Part shown: positions 20,106 through 33,800 of the stretch, piece after piece
How the letters are laid out: every line of letters starts with the position of its first letter
How positions within the stretch are numbered: position 1 is the stretch's first letter
Source: Chiua virens
Taxonomy: Eukaryota; Basidiomycota; Agaricomycetes; Boletales; Boletaceae
DNA length: 64,000 nt
Reading direction: 5' to 3'
Assembly (NCBI GenBank): GCA_019787685.1
Contig: JAHNUO010000023.1
Span: 62,001-126,000 of the forward strand
Translations under genes and position numbers: made by a program
Notes under the pieces: generated by a model
What the model saw: only the letters and a program-made list of their open reading frames with translations
Told to the model about the DNA's origin: nothing
Database searches by the model: none

Positions 20106-21563
20106 ATGATGGATGCTACCATTGCCAATGCGATACTTGACCTCACATGCGACATAATCGAAGATATTATTTGTCATGATGTCACTGTGGATCAGGCTAG
20201 GTGGCCAATTGCAATCGAGAGAATCACGGTGCAAATGGTATGATGAACCACCCATCTGCATTATAACTTACTACCACCATATTGCAGGAAAAGGTTCACA
20301 ACATGGTCACAAATGCCACACATATTCCATGCCTTCTGATCGCAGTGGACCACTTCTGGATCGATCAGACAAGACAGTGGCCAGACTGGCAGTGGATATG
20401 CAATAACGACATCATGCTCATCCGGGATCACCCATGGCTGGCTCGTGTCTCCAATGAGGTGCAAATCGAAACTGTTTCTGGGAAATCATCACAGTCGGTC
20501 ATTGGAAAACAGCCTGGCCAGGACACTGTGAAGTTGGAATCAGAATCAGACATGGTTGCGGTCCAAACATTGGGTGAGTTATCACACTCAGGCGCTGGAT
20601 TGGGAACGAGGAAGCGTGGAGAGGTTGAGAACGCTGAAGTGACATTGATGGAAAGGGTGAAGGAGAATGAAAAGGGTGGAGCTGACTCCTCTCGGAGACC
20701 TATCCATCGCGTGGATCCAGGTGGATGGAAGGTCATCAAGCTAATTCCCCACGACTCTCAACCTCGGAACTGGCCAGTGATGCGGACTACCAATAAGATC
20801 TTTCCGAATGCAAGGCCGCGATCCGAAACACCAGACGCCGACTGGGCATACAATCCACCATGCATGGAATGTGTCACTGACAACATCAATTGCTATTGTC
20901 CAGTCACTGGCACCGCCTGTCAATCCTGCAAGAAACAAAAGCAACATCAGCAAACCAACCATTATCTGGACAGTTTTCGACAGAAAGGTTCCCAACTGTC
21001 TAGAACTGGACAGATTTTCGAAAAAAAAATCCTGCCTCTAAACTTCTTCTCAAAATTTCACAAGGTAAAATTTCCATCAAATGAAGCCAATTGAGATAGT
21101 TTTTGTGAGCCTAGACATTGATTTACTTGTGTGGCAAGCCCAAACTTTCAACAGTGTGAAGGCTGTTCCACTGATGAAAAGTGCAGTAACACATGCAGGA
21201 AGAAGCTGCATTCTGACCCGCAGCTAAATGCAGACCCTCTTGGGTATGATCCACAATGATGTAACACACTGTCCATGCATGGCGCCAGATCGCCTATTCT
21301 CTCAAAGTGTACACTGCTTTAATGGGACCACAGAGTCTGGCTCACCGCCACCTACAATCCCCACGAACCCCACGAGTCATGAACCCTTATTCGTCCCTCA
21401 ACAGCCCAGCATATCAAGTGAGGGGGAAGCAGAACCACTGTGGACTGTCAATCTCGTGTCGACAGTAGATTTGGACGCCATCAGAGGGGAGCTAGAAAAC
21501 TTACGAGAGATGAATAGTCATCTACAGAGGTGGCACCAAGAATCTCTACAGGTAGCAAGCTGA
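20106..21563 (+). pseudogene. Zn2Cys6-like / coiled-coil gene, copy 1
   Basis: Two overlapping ATGs (20106, 20109) open exon 1 (MMDATIANAILDLTCDIIEDI). An intron at 20238-20287 is canonical and in phase, and exon 2 runs to about 21090. Residues include WPDWQWICNN and a Cys cluster C-x2-C-x6-C-x8-C-x2-C whose sixth Cys is replaced (KKQKQHQQ), so the Zn2Cys6-like domain is incomplete. A separate frame at 21228-21563 supplies a coiled-coil stretch (LDAIRGELENLREMNSHLQRW). The gene is the homologue of 43358-45472: same N-terminus, NWPD/QWPD motif, Cys cluster and coiled coil. Zn2Cys6 domains bind DNA; what this one binds is unknown. The break near 21090 suggests decay. Confidence 0.55.
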
Positions 21564-23258
21564 ATAATGAAGACATCTCTAGAGATACAGGCGGACTTAG
21601 TCAAACTTCGCCTCAAATGATCCACAACAGGGCTAACGTCGAGGATACAATGATATTAGAACGATAGCATAATGACAATGAGAAACGACAATGTAATGAG
21701 GCATGTTCTCCGCCTTCTGAAGTGACATTGTGGCATCTGAGTACCTCCATGTGGAATGCAGCACCTGCAACCTACTCACTGTTCTTCTATGTATTTAGGG
21801 TGCCTGCATTGAGATGCATAAGGCGGGGTCTAGCAGCAAGGTTATGACAGCTATTGATTTACTTATGCAGTTTCCATGCACCATGTACATTTTGGTTACA
21901 TATATTCACCTGTCTAAGAGAGGAATGCCCTTCAGGCAATGAAGATGAAAAGGAACATGCCAGACATAACTGCAGATCAGTATGTAAAGGGCTCCGATTA
22001 CTGTATATTGAACCATGAGTTGTCATGACAACCTGCGGAGTACATATATATTTGCATCCATCACTCGCTTTCTCTTACAATGGATCCACTGTCTCCATTG
22101 TTTCAGTGCCCCACCAGGTCTCCCATAGAATTCGTGGACATGATTTCTGCATACATGCAGCGGCGATACCAATCCATCATTGGTCATCCCATTTCCCTGA
22201 CGACATAATACCGAACATAAAAATACCTCTGGCGGTTGTTACTGAAGTGGACCAGATCGTTGATGTCCTAGCAGTGAAAGACAGGTGTCATGACTGGTCA
22301 ACAGTTGACTTTGGCTTTGACAGCCACTTAGCATTCGGGTAAAAATAGTAGCCGGAAGCTGGAGATAGAGAAGAACTATGATAAACCTACGAAGATAGTA
22401 AAATTTCCTGTGTCATCCCATCAATTTCAGTCTCGAAATCATCATCACCCGGTGCATCCATATCAATAAGGTCATATAGAGCTAGCTTGTCATCAAAACT
22501 CCGTCTCACGACACCTGAATAAATCTCTGTCCAATGCAATGATGAAAAGTCGAAGAGATTTTGAATCGTGATGCTTGGGAGAGTCGAAGACCCACGGACT
22601 GGGGCTATGTCTCGATCGTCTTCATTTCCCTGCAAAATGCCCTCCTGTTGGCCATCACATCATCCTCATCCTGCAATCTCAATGAAATAAGGTCAGCATG
22701 CAAGCATTTTTCACAGTAAACTTTTGCTTTTCCAGATTTTTCGGTTCCAACAAAAGCTTCAGAACGACCAGCTTTAAGTCCAGGGTGATCAATGAAGTGT
22801 GCTCGCCACCATCCTCAATTGTGTGAGGTGCCAGTGGTTGAATCTCGAGGCATTGTAGCAGGCCTGGGTGTGTGTGGTGGTGGCAGACAATAGTAGCAGC
22901 CACATGTATGTCGCATTCCACTCCAAGTTCACAGTGCTGCTTCATTATGTCAACTCAAGATGTCTTACGGTATGAAGCAGGTGGTCAACTCCATTAGTGA
23001 TCTAAGTAACTCTTATCTTATCAGTGCCTTTTATGGGTAAGAGACCCCGAATGCAGCTGGACCTCAAATACTAGTAGCAGTCATGGGTCATCTAACGGTC
23101 ATGACCAGTCAGTGGTAAGTCACAGACTTCATGACCGTGACTTTCATGTTATGGTCATGGTTGGCATTCACTGTGTCCTAGGGAAGGCCAGACACAATCA
23201 ATGTGTGTGATGGCTTATGCAGAAATGACAAATACTGAATATCATCGGTTCAGATTTA
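21564..23258. other. Unassigned 1.7-kb interval
   Basis: No convincing gene. A short frame from ATG 22080 (MDPLSPLFQCPTRSPIEFVD...) ends at 22205-22207 and could be the first exon of the TET/JBP-like gene downstream, but I cannot connect them. Minus-strand frames at 22387-22945 match nothing I recognise. Confidence 0.4.
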
Positions 23259-24256
23259 TTGATAAACTTTGACGTATTCATAGAAGCAGCGTCCTCCGCC
23301 AAATACACCCACAGAAATACAAGGGAGATCTCCTCACACACTGAAAATTCATCAGAAGACTATGTGACCCTGAACACCCCAACCTTGCTAGTCAACAAGG
23401 ACAATATCATCATTACATGGTACCTGCCTGGATTACTGAGCCATATCAACCAGGTGTGTTCTGTCCCATCCGACCATCATGCACTCAATTTGGTGGGCCA
23501 GGAGCGGATTTGGCATCTCACTCAATATTTGAAGAGTTCCCTATGATCCAGCCTAACAGCATCAGGAGACAGTGAGCCATGGCAGACACATATAGAATAT
23601 TTCTGCAAGGATGCAGACCTAAAAGGATGTATCAATATGTCTCCAGGATGGTTTCAGCAGGGATATAATGTATGCCTGCAGTCTTATTTCACTCTGCAAC
23701 ATTCACATGTTTTTTGTAGGAGCACAATAGCTGCATGGATGTGTCTGCGAATCTACAATGCCCTGCAAGTGTGTCCGAATGCTGCCAATGGCTTACGGAA
23801 ATGCATGATGTGCATGCATTGCTCTCCACGATGTTGAGTATCATGCATCTGGAGCTTTACCTGTGGGGTCGAGAATCAGTGATCTGACTCTGGAACGCAA
23901 CATCTGTTGCAAAACAAACAAACATATTGGATACTCTCAGTCTGTGGCCCTGCATATACAATACTGTTTCAATCATGGTTAATCACTGCAGCCCATATCA
24001 CATAGACATTAATGGGAAAGCGGAGTGGTTTGATCAGTTGTTGACTGTTGGACAATACAATGGATTAGATATGGTTTTTCCCTGTCAGCGACTACGCTTG
24101 CAGTATGAACCCGGGACGAAGGTAGCATTTTCCGGGTGGCTAATTGTACATGGCGCAGGAGATATTACAGGGGACCGAGCTTGTCTGGCCTGGTATATGC
24201 AGAGGAAAGTGCATTCTGCATTGGGAATCTCTGAATGTAACTTTGTAATGTCATAG
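23259..24256 (+). pseudogene. TET/JBP-like 2OG-Fe(II) dioxygenase (fungal, transposon-associated type)
   Basis: Proteins of this family oxidise 5-methylcytosine (TET) or thymine (JBP). Exon A (to 23669) holds IIITWYLPGLLS and MSPGWFQQGYN, motifs I associate with the fungal family; intron 23670-23719 is canonical. Exon B contains the catalytic double-stranded beta-helix: NHCSPYHIDINGKAEWFDQL (iron-binding His-x-Asp), LQYEPGTKVAFSG, LIVHGAG (distal His) and GDRACLAWYM (Arg for 2-oxoglutarate). Two in-frame TGA codons, 23544-23546 and 23885-23887 (in SVI-stop-LWN), each fit CGA. The 5' end and start codon are not identified. It lies tail-to-tail with the KDZ transposase, the association described for fungal TET/JBP genes. 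Family assignment is by eye, not by search. Confidence 0.75.
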
Positions 24257-25640
24257 TGAGGGTAATAAGATATTTGACTACGTCTTCCAACTCAAACAGT
24301 AAGTGATGCACTGATGAAACATGACTGCAGAACGGAATGACACATTACTAGACACATTAGCATTCCTTGCTGGCATCCCAAGTGCAGACATATTTCACAC
24401 AATGTTTAGGTATGACATTTCCGCTGTTTTGGTGTCGGCCGCTCTCTACCACACATGGAGGTGGGCCGCAGGTGGGAGTCACAATCTGCATCCATCATTG
24501 CAGAAGAAAGGAGCTGTCATCCACCTAGGTCTACACGAAGACAATGTATTCAAGGGAATGCTTCGATCACTCACTTAGGTGTGTAGGAAATGTGAATAAG
24601 AGTGTATTGGTACCGATTGCTACGAATTGAATGGGTTGAAGACACTGTTTCGTATTCCAACAATGTCACTCAGATCCACAATCTGCCTAGTGGAATGCCG
24701 CAGCTCGAGTGAATGATCATGGTCCATCTTCAGTAGCTCCCGCAAGCATAGGAGTATTGCCTCCTCCTCTCGATCTAATTCTAGATTCTCTTGGTGATTC
24801 AATGGGGATTTGTCACCCCACAGGTCCTTGTCAGAGTGTTATAAATCCCGGCGATAAAATAACTACATTCATACATACCTGAAAATAGACTGCAGCTTCT
24901 TCTTCAAAGCAAATTTCCTTCGTTCAGTCCATATCCTCACCATTCCACCATGCTCTGTTGAAGGTGTAATTGAGCGAGACATCCCAGCTATGGAGGAACC
25001 TCGGAATGTCGTTGATCAGATGTGTGTGATTGGCTCCCAAGGTCCGGAGTCCTTCCACAAATGTCTCTTCTCAATTTTCACAAGAGACAGAGTGTAGATA
25101 CTGGCCATATGTGGTGGGGGGGTAGATGGGGACACCACAGTAGGTGGAATACCACAATTGACATACTTCATAGATGTGCTTTGCATGAAAACATCATTTA
25201 TTGTGGTCTTACAATAAAATTCATCAGTACTCACGACTTCCCTGTTAAAGTTTTCGAACCAATTTTTAGGCCATGACGCCTTCGCTTGAGATATTAGTGA
25301 CATGGTGGCGGCTTCAAGACGGCATCCAGAATAGTACATTGCCATCTGGATTGCAGATAGCGAGATATGCTTTGTGGTACTCATGGACATATAGGTTGCA
25401 TGTGGAAAGATCAAGACAAAGGAATATTCTCAAGATGATGATGTAGAAGCCACTAGAGGGTAATTTGTTGGCTTTTCCACGCTTTGCTCTCATCGCACAG
25501 CCATGAATGGTGTGGTGTGGACTCGGATGTGTCAGGGGTCTGTAATGCGGCCATGCAGATGGTACATTCTCCAAAAGCTAGTGTAATGATGACAAAATTG
25601 ACAAAATTGAGTTACAATAAATGGAAATATGCATAGGACT
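24257..25640. other. Unassigned interval between TET/JBP-like and KDZ genes
   Basis: Contains minus-strand frames at 24620-24802 (acidic, Leu-rich, ending VFNPFNS) and 25016-25414 that could be exons of a small unknown gene, and a plus-strand frame 24321-24578. None is recognisable. Confidence 0.35.
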
Positions 25641-28600
25641 CTACAGGCCCATCTGCTGGGAGGGTTCCGTGGAGATCGCTTTCATCCACATTTGTTCGCA
25701 CTGATCCCGCAATCTGTGGTATAGTGTCGCCTGTCGTGCGGCATAACTTGCATGGCCCAGTTGAGCACTGTGCAAACTGGCATGTTGCAATTCAACCCAT
25801 GAATCTGACTTCATCTGAAAGAACATCACAGTCCATTGGAATTCACATGATGTGAGCTCCAATTCCTCTGCCCAACAGTCCCACACCACCTTCCCCCGCA
25901 ACCAGTTAACACAATAAACTATTCAATTGATCAGCACCTGTGATGTCTGCAAATTTCCGTAGACATACACTCAGACATCCAGTGGTCCCCATCAGATTTC
26001 TTATAAATTGTTGTATATTTGCAGAGAACGGTGTCGACTGATTTGACCTTTCCCCATGCGCAGCTGCGGGATACATTACCACTTGCATGGCAAACATCAT
26101 TGTGGAAAAGGATCGCCTTATCCACTAGGGCTAGGTGGATTGCATGAAGTGCATCATTTGCCTGACCCATCCGCAACGACAACTCTTGATGTGCAAGGTC
26201 CCCAATCCCGTACTCCACACATGCTGCATGACCCAAAGTTGACGGCAAAGGAAGGGTCAGTAAGGGTATTGGTGGGATGCTGGAGTCTTCGACTACTTCA
26301 TCCCCATCCGCAGATTCAACATCAGAATCTTCTGCCTCATTCTCCACATCAATGAGAGCATCACCAAGGAATTGAGGCGCATCAGACAAGAACTTCTGGA
26401 TACTCGACGAGAGACGGTCTGCTCTGCAGGCCAGTGCCAGTCAAGATCTCTCCGTAGCATGTGTACCAACCACTTTTGTATCTCTTCTCAGAATGATCAT
26501 TGCTTCCTCAATTTGGAGCCCCTGCGACAACCAGGTGGGTGCCCCTTGCAACAGGACAGAATTTAGATTTCGCTCTGCCAGCAAATCCAATTCAACCGTC
26601 CACACGGTTGGAGCTATGCAATACATTATTGTTCCGGGAGACTTCAACACATAAGCCATTGATCCTACCTTTGCTATTTTCCACCTGAAATATGTCCATT
26701 GCCAAAGGATCCCCAACCCAATCGCAAAATGCTCATTGTTCCTGATCCAACCATCCTTCTCTGTACTCCATGGGTACTGCATTATCCAGCTTGCTCAATG
26801 CCTGATCGGCTGCTATTAATGATACTCGGGCCACATGTAACTTTCTGCTCAGATGATTCCCTGATTGTATAGTTCAATGTTTCAAGTGATGGGCAAGTAT
26901 TTGCTAACCCATTCGAATCATCTTCATGTAATTGGAATTGTTCATTTGAAAGTCAAGTAGCTCTTGATGATGTGGTGCGGACATGGTATGGGCAGATGTG
27001 GATATGATGTTAAGGATGGACCAGAGGGTCTCAATGATTTCCCCATCTATCCAACCAACACCAGGAATATATAAAGGAGCAAATTGTGGAAAGCACTTTG
27101 GCTGATGCCCATGGACATGCCAGATCCTGATCCCTGGAGTGATCTGAATGTCAGAGTGAATATCAATGAAATCATTACCGTTCATCCATGCAAACAAATT
27201 GTGCATGTATGAGCAATTGATATCATAAAATAAGCACACATGCCACACTCCATCCATATTGTGCCACAGGGTGTTCGCGAGTGAATAGTCCATGTTAATT
27301 TGGCTGTGGAGATGTCAGGAATACCTAGAGGTTCACCAGTGTCACCAACCGTTTGCCCTTCTGAAAATCCACCACAGTATGTGGTACAAAGCAGCCATGC
27401 CGCACACAAGCAGTTGCTCCAATTCCAGAGGCTTCCAAATGTCCATGGCTTGCATTTGCCTGATTGACCGCATGATGGTTGTTGCAGGAGGATCACTTTA
27501 TCATTGATAGGATTCAATATTTCCATGTACAAAAAGATCCCTCACCTCAAGCGGAGCATTTGTGCCCTCAAGATAGCGTTGATATTCCACTCTGCCAACC
27601 ATGTAACCAAGACCATCCATGAGCCAGACTTGATCATCCGCCTTCCAATCTTTCAGATGCTCGGCCTTGAAATTACCATCCATAATGAACCCTTGGGTAT
27701 ATTTCCAGCTGTCATAATCTGTTCATAGAGTGGTCCAGATATGGGAGGAAAGCTACACACTGTGATAAATCATCCTCCGCAGTGGAGAAAACATTCACCC
27801 CTGGTTGCGGACAAGCTGGACAAAAGAGCACTAAATCCCCCTCTTTTGGGGATGTCTGCATGTGACCGAACCCATTCCATTTCATCAGCTTCAGCAACCA
27901 CCATTGACAAGATATCCTGAGCAGCTCCCTATAGCAGTTCTATGACACCCAGTTATTTTTTATGGATAGCTGTAAGTATGGTAGTCTTTACCACCACTAA
28001 ATGTGGCCATGCATTGGATGTAATCCTGCAGAGCTTATTGTAATAATTGTGTGTGGACGTTCCACACTCCAAATTGTCGCAGATAAAATCATCTAGCACA
28101 GCAAATGTGAATGCTGTCTGTGGGGATTCCAGTGTGCATGAAAATAGATTCATGTACAGTAATTGCAGGTGAAAGGGTTTGGAATTCGGACACAGACAAT
28201 AGCGGATCTTGTGACAATGGACGCCGCTCACGTCTATGATGGTCATATAGTCGGACCCTTGGGGATGTCTCAAATGAGGTGAAAGTTCCTCATTTGATGC
28301 TCCAGGTACATCGTCCTCTGAGAATAGATTATCCTCATCCCCATGGAATTCTGGACTCTCTGAAAGAGGCATCTGCATAGGACAAGGCTGTCCATCATGG
28401 CCTAAGTGAATCTCAAGTCCAAGCTGCGGAAATGAGTTTGGTCCCATTTAGATATACTATGTTTCACTCACCAAATGTAATGACCAGTCATCAAAGAACT
28501 GCCCTGTCCATTTACTTATTCGATGCAATGGAATGTGTCCATGGTGAGCATTGCAACAGTGTGTACAAAATAATGGGTGACCAAAGCAGTCATTGCACCT

Positions 28601-29066
28601 GTAAATTCCATCATTCTGGCAATGTTTGCAGGATCTTGACGGTGGAAGACCATCCATGTCGAGAAGTCCATAGAGGTATTCCTCCCGATGGGTGACCCAA
28701 TCTCAGAGATAATCATTCTGACCCTGTAGAAATATGTTAGATGTTCCCAGAGACATCAACAATCCATAAATGTATTTACAGACTCACCTTTGTTTGAACT
28801 CGTGGTTTCCACACATATTCACTGCCATCCATGTTGATATCAGGTTGACAAGATGAGTCTGTGTCGACAATTATGGGTGTACCGGGACGCTTGGAGGGGG
28901 AGGATGATGTGGAAGCCGCATTCTTTGTGGGTAATGTCCCCGTAGTGTATTGACTGGTATCGCAATGTACAGTTGTTACCGGGCCTCGAATTGTCTGCTG
29001 GGTCTTATAGAGGACCCAGGTGACCTTTTTTCTCGGGGATATCACCTTGCCTTTCAATTTAGGCAT
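25641..29066 (-). pseudogene. KDZ (Kyakuja-Dileera-Zisupton) transposase
   Basis: DNA transposase, multi-exon on the minus strand. It starts ATG 29064-29066; exon 1 ends at a GTGAGT donor. A Cys cluster follows (SCKHCQNDGIYRCNDC, FCTHCC, then HIPLHRISKWTG, 28630-28490), as in KDZ-associated CxC domains. Then come MTIIDVSGVHCHKIRYC (first catalytic Asp region), LVLFCPACPQPGVNV, GIGATACVRHGCFVP, VCLFYDINCSYMHNLF (second Asp) and GWIDGEIIETLWSI (Glu). The C-terminal part has RMGQANDALHAIHLALVDKAIL and ends LTSCEFQWTVMFF..., stop at 25641. An in-frame TGA at 28703-28705 (QNDYL-stop-DWV) fits CGA, so the copy is probably inactive. The conserved DDE blocks are otherwise readable. Confidence 0.85.
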
Positions 29067-29934
29067 CCTTAAGCAGATGTGCAGACAATACTACTTCCAA
29101 TTCAGAAAGTGTGTGGGTTCCAATTTAATCCCGCTCTCATGGTAGCGACACACTTACCTTCGTCCTATTCCATGCCGTATACTTGTAAAAGGGTCTTGAC
29201 TACATAGTATTCCAATTCTGTGCAATATGTATATTGAATTATATTGTGAGGAGATGTGACATAGATTGTCTCTTATTCTCGCTTGAGAGTATCAGATCAT
29301 TGCAAAGTGCCTGGTGGGCCACTTTAGCTGACATTCATTCAACACTGTCATGGAATGTTATAGCTACTATGCAAATACTACTAAGAATTGTGGGAAATCG
29401 CATCTCTGTCATCATTTTCTAACCACTGCCATCCAGTGCCATGCTAGTTAGAAGAAATCGTAGTGCTTTCAACAATATATCTCAGATATTCTGGTATACA
29501 TACTACTGCACATTTGATTCAATGGGAATATGCAGCCAATTGAGTGATCATTCCTCCCTTGCCACTAGTGTCAAGCTAGTTTCTGTTCCAAATTCTGTTC
29601 AGACTTGGAGTGTTGGATTCAGGGGGTCATGACACAAAATTCCTATATCATTCATGCAATGTCAGGCAAGCAATATGGTGCTGCCCTTTACAAGGACATA
29701 ACTTAACTTGGATGAACTAAAATGGAACCTTACAGCAATACTTTATCTATAGCAGGTAAATCACGCTCTAAAACCTTCCCGAATACAATGCGGAATGATT
29801 AATTTAAAAGGAAATAAATGTGTATCTGAGTCAACATAGTTGTGAACAAGGGTCTGCTTACAGGGCGAAAATAAACTACAGTTTCTCTCCCTCTGGTGCT
29901 GATATTTTCGTGTTATCCTAATCCTCTCTCAGTC
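29067..29934. other. Gene-free interval
   Basis: AT-rich sequence between the KDZ start and the next decayed gene. It could hold the KDZ promoter and a transposon end, but I found no clear terminal inverted repeat or target duplication. Confidence 0.4.
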
Positions 29935-30614
29935 ATGCGTGCGGTAACTGAAGATCATACAACTACTCTGGATGGATCAAATTATGAATGGAGTCCCTCA
30001 GAAACATCCATCTGCTCATTTCTTGGAAATGGAAGTTCACTGCCAGCGACTGAGGCTGGTGTGCAAACTGACAACCAGTCCGACATGGAGAATGATGAGA
30101 CAGATGTGGAAATGGAACAACCACTTCCTGGATCAACAAGACCATTGTTGCACAACCGACTATTGTGGCAGGAAAGCGAAATTTTGATGAATGCTAAAGC
30201 ACAATGGATAAGCAGCAAAACTGCTGTTCGACAGCAATGATTCAAGGACATGGTGGATCGATTGCGGGAGCTACCAGGAGTCAAGGTGCTCAACAGCCAA
30301 AAGTGGGAAGAATGACAAAATGTATGCTCCAGCATGCCCCTCATAATAGAAATTGTCACCAGGCTCAACTGAACAATTTAAAGGTTTACAAAAGATGGCT
30401 GTACAATTAAACCCGCTGTGGAGCCAATCATAGCTGCATCAAGATCAGCCGCACCTGGAGTGCCCATGCGGTTGTCCAAGAGGAACAGAGAGAGGAAATA
30501 AAAAGGGTTATGGAAGACGAATTTCAGGAGAAACTCGGGACAGAAGGTGTATTGAAGTTGCATCAGAAGGCAGTCGACATGGTGTGGAAACGACTGGGTC
30601 GTGAGCCCCAGTGA
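29935..30614 (+). pseudogene. Unknown decayed gene upstream of TNP2
   Basis: Frame from ATG 29935 (MRAVTEDHTTTLDGSNYEWS) through an acidic stretch to TGA 30238-30240. The same frame continues coherently after the TGA (FKDMVDRLRELPGVKVLNSQ). A final segment in another frame (AHAVVQEEQREEIKRVMEDE ... KRLGREPQ, stop 30612-30614) looks like a conserved C-terminus. Strongly acidic middle, helical charged tail. I do not recognise the family. The TGA again fits CGA. Confidence 0.4.
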
Positions 30615-30889
30615 GAAATGGATATCAGGAGATCAACCAGAATAGTGTAAAAATCTATTTAAATGTGCTGGGTACATACCGCCGTCTGCCTGACTTGTAT
30701 CAAAATATACCCAAACATATCAACAGTTGATGCAATACATCTTGGTAGCTCACAACGTTAATGCTACATCCTGGTAGCTACTCCCATCCCTCGACTAGAA
30801 CTATTGGCCATGTCTACTGTGTCCTCTAGCGATTGTACATGCGGTACTCTGAATAGACATCTTTTTCCCTTCCCCAAGCCACTGATGCT

Positions 30890-33800
30890 ATGTCCGAGCG
30901 CGAGTACTGGTGTGTCTGTCACAGATTTTGCAAGGGCGAGCGAACACTTTTGGGCTCGAAGAGAACTTGGTATCGACATCTACAGAAAGCGGAGGATGAT
31001 GAGAAGGCTGTGATACAAGTTGCTCACCTTTCCGAGGAGTTTCGTACTCGAACCCGAACCCGTGAGGATGCTTCGAATGGATTAGTACCAGCTCGAAGAT
31101 CTCGGGGACAACTTGAAGTGGACGAGGACGAACCAGCAAGGCCTTCAAACCGGCAGCGCATAGAGCTAGATGAACCTCAGGTAAGCATATCTATTTGAAC
31201 GCGTTACACTACTGATCATACCTGACAATTGCCGCATGATAGTTTGAGCCATATCCAGTTCATAATAATGACAATCGTCATGGTGAAGCTAGTGGTGGTT
31301 CACTAGAAGGTGGCTTTGATGACCAAGGAAATGAAATTGAAGACGAGGCGGACCAGACTCAGACTCAAGACGACTTGACCAGAGATGGTGCTCAGCCCGA
31401 GGCTGATCCAGGCAGGCTTGGTGATGAGACAGAGGAGACACGACCCAACTTGGACAGAGATGGTGATCGGGCTGATCCGAGCAGACTCAACGAGATGGAT
31501 GAGACACAATCTGACTTGGACGGAGATCATGATCGCTCTCAGAGTCAGGCCGATCCGGGTGGACTCGATGAGACAGATGAAGATGAGGAACATGCACGGC
31601 ACGAACCTCCACATCGAGAACTTTCAAATGAACAACACAGACCACCTTGCCGACCGGAACGAGATCAAATCCGAGATCGAACTACCCTGTCCCAACTTGA
31701 TCTGTCTGCACTCAAAGAAAGCACTCGTCTTGAGCCACTAAAGCGTGACATGCTGTTCATTCAAAGCTTACGGAGTGCAAGTCTTGATGATGGTATTGGA
31801 TTGACAGGGGAATCCCTTGCTCGACTTCGAAATCCCTCACAGACAATGCCCCAATTCACAAATTCTGTTGATGAACTTGCCCTCAGTATGCTGTTGGCCC
31901 TCGAACACTCATCCCAGGACACCTATGAGAAGATCCGCCATGCAATTGAGAAGTGCTTCCCAGACACGGTGGTGCCATCATTCTATCATGCCAAGAAGCT
32001 ACTTGGCAAACTTACCGGTATCAAACCTATCACAAACGACATTTGCATCCAAAACTGCGTTGCTTTCACCGGGCCATTTGCACATCTTGAACGTTGTCCT
32101 GATTGCCAAGAGCCTCGATATGATGAAGTACGTCTAGCACAATCTGGAGGTCAGGAAAAAACTCCTCGTGCTATCTTCAATACAATTCCTATTGGTCCAC
32201 AAATCCAAGCACTCTATCGTCACCCTGCCACAGCCGAGAAGCTTTGCTATCGTGACAAGCGAACAGAGGATATTCTGCAGGAGATCCGAGAGAACGACGG
32301 CATAGTCAGCAAATACGATGACGTCCTGACTGGAAGCGCCTACCTCGATGCTCTCCGCTCTGGTGCAATCACAAAGCATGATACGCTCCTGGTTTTCTCG
32401 ATCGATGGTGCTCAGTTATATGAGAGCAAGCATTCGGACTGCTGGATTTACATATGGATTGTGCTCGAACACTCACCTGATGAGCGGTACAAAAAGAAGA
32501 GTGTCCTACCTGGCACAATCATCCCTGGACCAAATAAACCCAAATATATTGAGTCTTTCCTCCATCCAGGCTTCCACCACCTGTCGGCACTGCAACGAGA
32601 AGGACTCCAGATCTGGAATGGATCTATGGGTGACATTGTTACCTCACATCCCTTCCTTTTTCTCTCGTGTGCCGATGGGCCCGGATTGCTGTGTACAAGT
32701 AATCTTGTTGGACATTCCGGTAAAGCTGGTTATCGCATGTATTGCCCACTTCGTGGCCGTCGCAAACCAGGAGGATCACAGTACTATCCCACCCTCCTTA
32801 AGCCTGCCGACCCGAGCTACAACGTCCCTGGTTGCGTTCACGATGACCTTACCCCCTATGAGATCGATTCTGGCACAACAACTCGATATATTGCCAATCT
32901 GAAGCACCTTATGTCCTCCCCAAATCAAACTGAGTACAAAGCACGTCGCCTCGAAACCGGGATCGTTGGGCCAAGCATTCTTCTTGGACTCCAACTGGAA
33001 TGTATTCTGGGGATCCCGGAATGCTTCTCATCTGAAATCATGCACTATGCGGGTGCAAATATGGCCTCATTGTTTATCGATCTCTGGCAAGGCACAATTG
33101 ACTACAACAAACGGACGGACAATCCAGACCAGTGGGAATGGCGTGTCCTTGTAGGCGAAACCTGGATACAACACGGTCGTGCTGTTGCAGCATGTCGAGA
33201 ACATTTGCCAGGATGTTTTGATGTCGCTCCACGCAATCCAGTTGAGAAAGTCAATTCGTTCTACAAGGCTGCCGAGTACATCAATTGGATTTACTACCTC
33301 TGCCCCACACTACTCTATAATGTGCTCCCAGAACACTATTGGCGCAATTTCTGCAAGTTCGTTGCTGCACTTCGCATTGTATCTCAATACGAGATCTCCT
33401 CGTCTGAGATCCAACAGGCCTGCACCCTTTTCGCCGAGTGGGAGACTGAGTTTGAAGAACTGTATTATCAGCGTCAAGTTGATCGAATCCACTTTGTTCG
33501 ACCATGTGTCCATCTTACAAACCATCTTGCAATTGAAACCACTCGTGTTGGTGCACCTATTTGCTCCTCACAGTGGACCATGGAACGCACAATTGGTAAC
33601 CTAGGCCAAGAAATTCAGCAGCCATCAGATCCATTTTCGAATCTTGCTCAACAGGGTATCAGACGGTGTCAGGTGAATGCTTTAAAAGCACTCTTTCCCC
33701 AGTTCGATCCTCCCGAAAACTCTCAGACACGTGGCTCAGAGAATATTGGTGACGGCTACACACTCTTACCCAAACAAGACCGTCATGGAATCAGAGGCTC

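Noticed and set aside
22387..22945. Minus-strand frames as a gene
   Set aside because: Short frames without homology that I can recognise, no clear splice structure.
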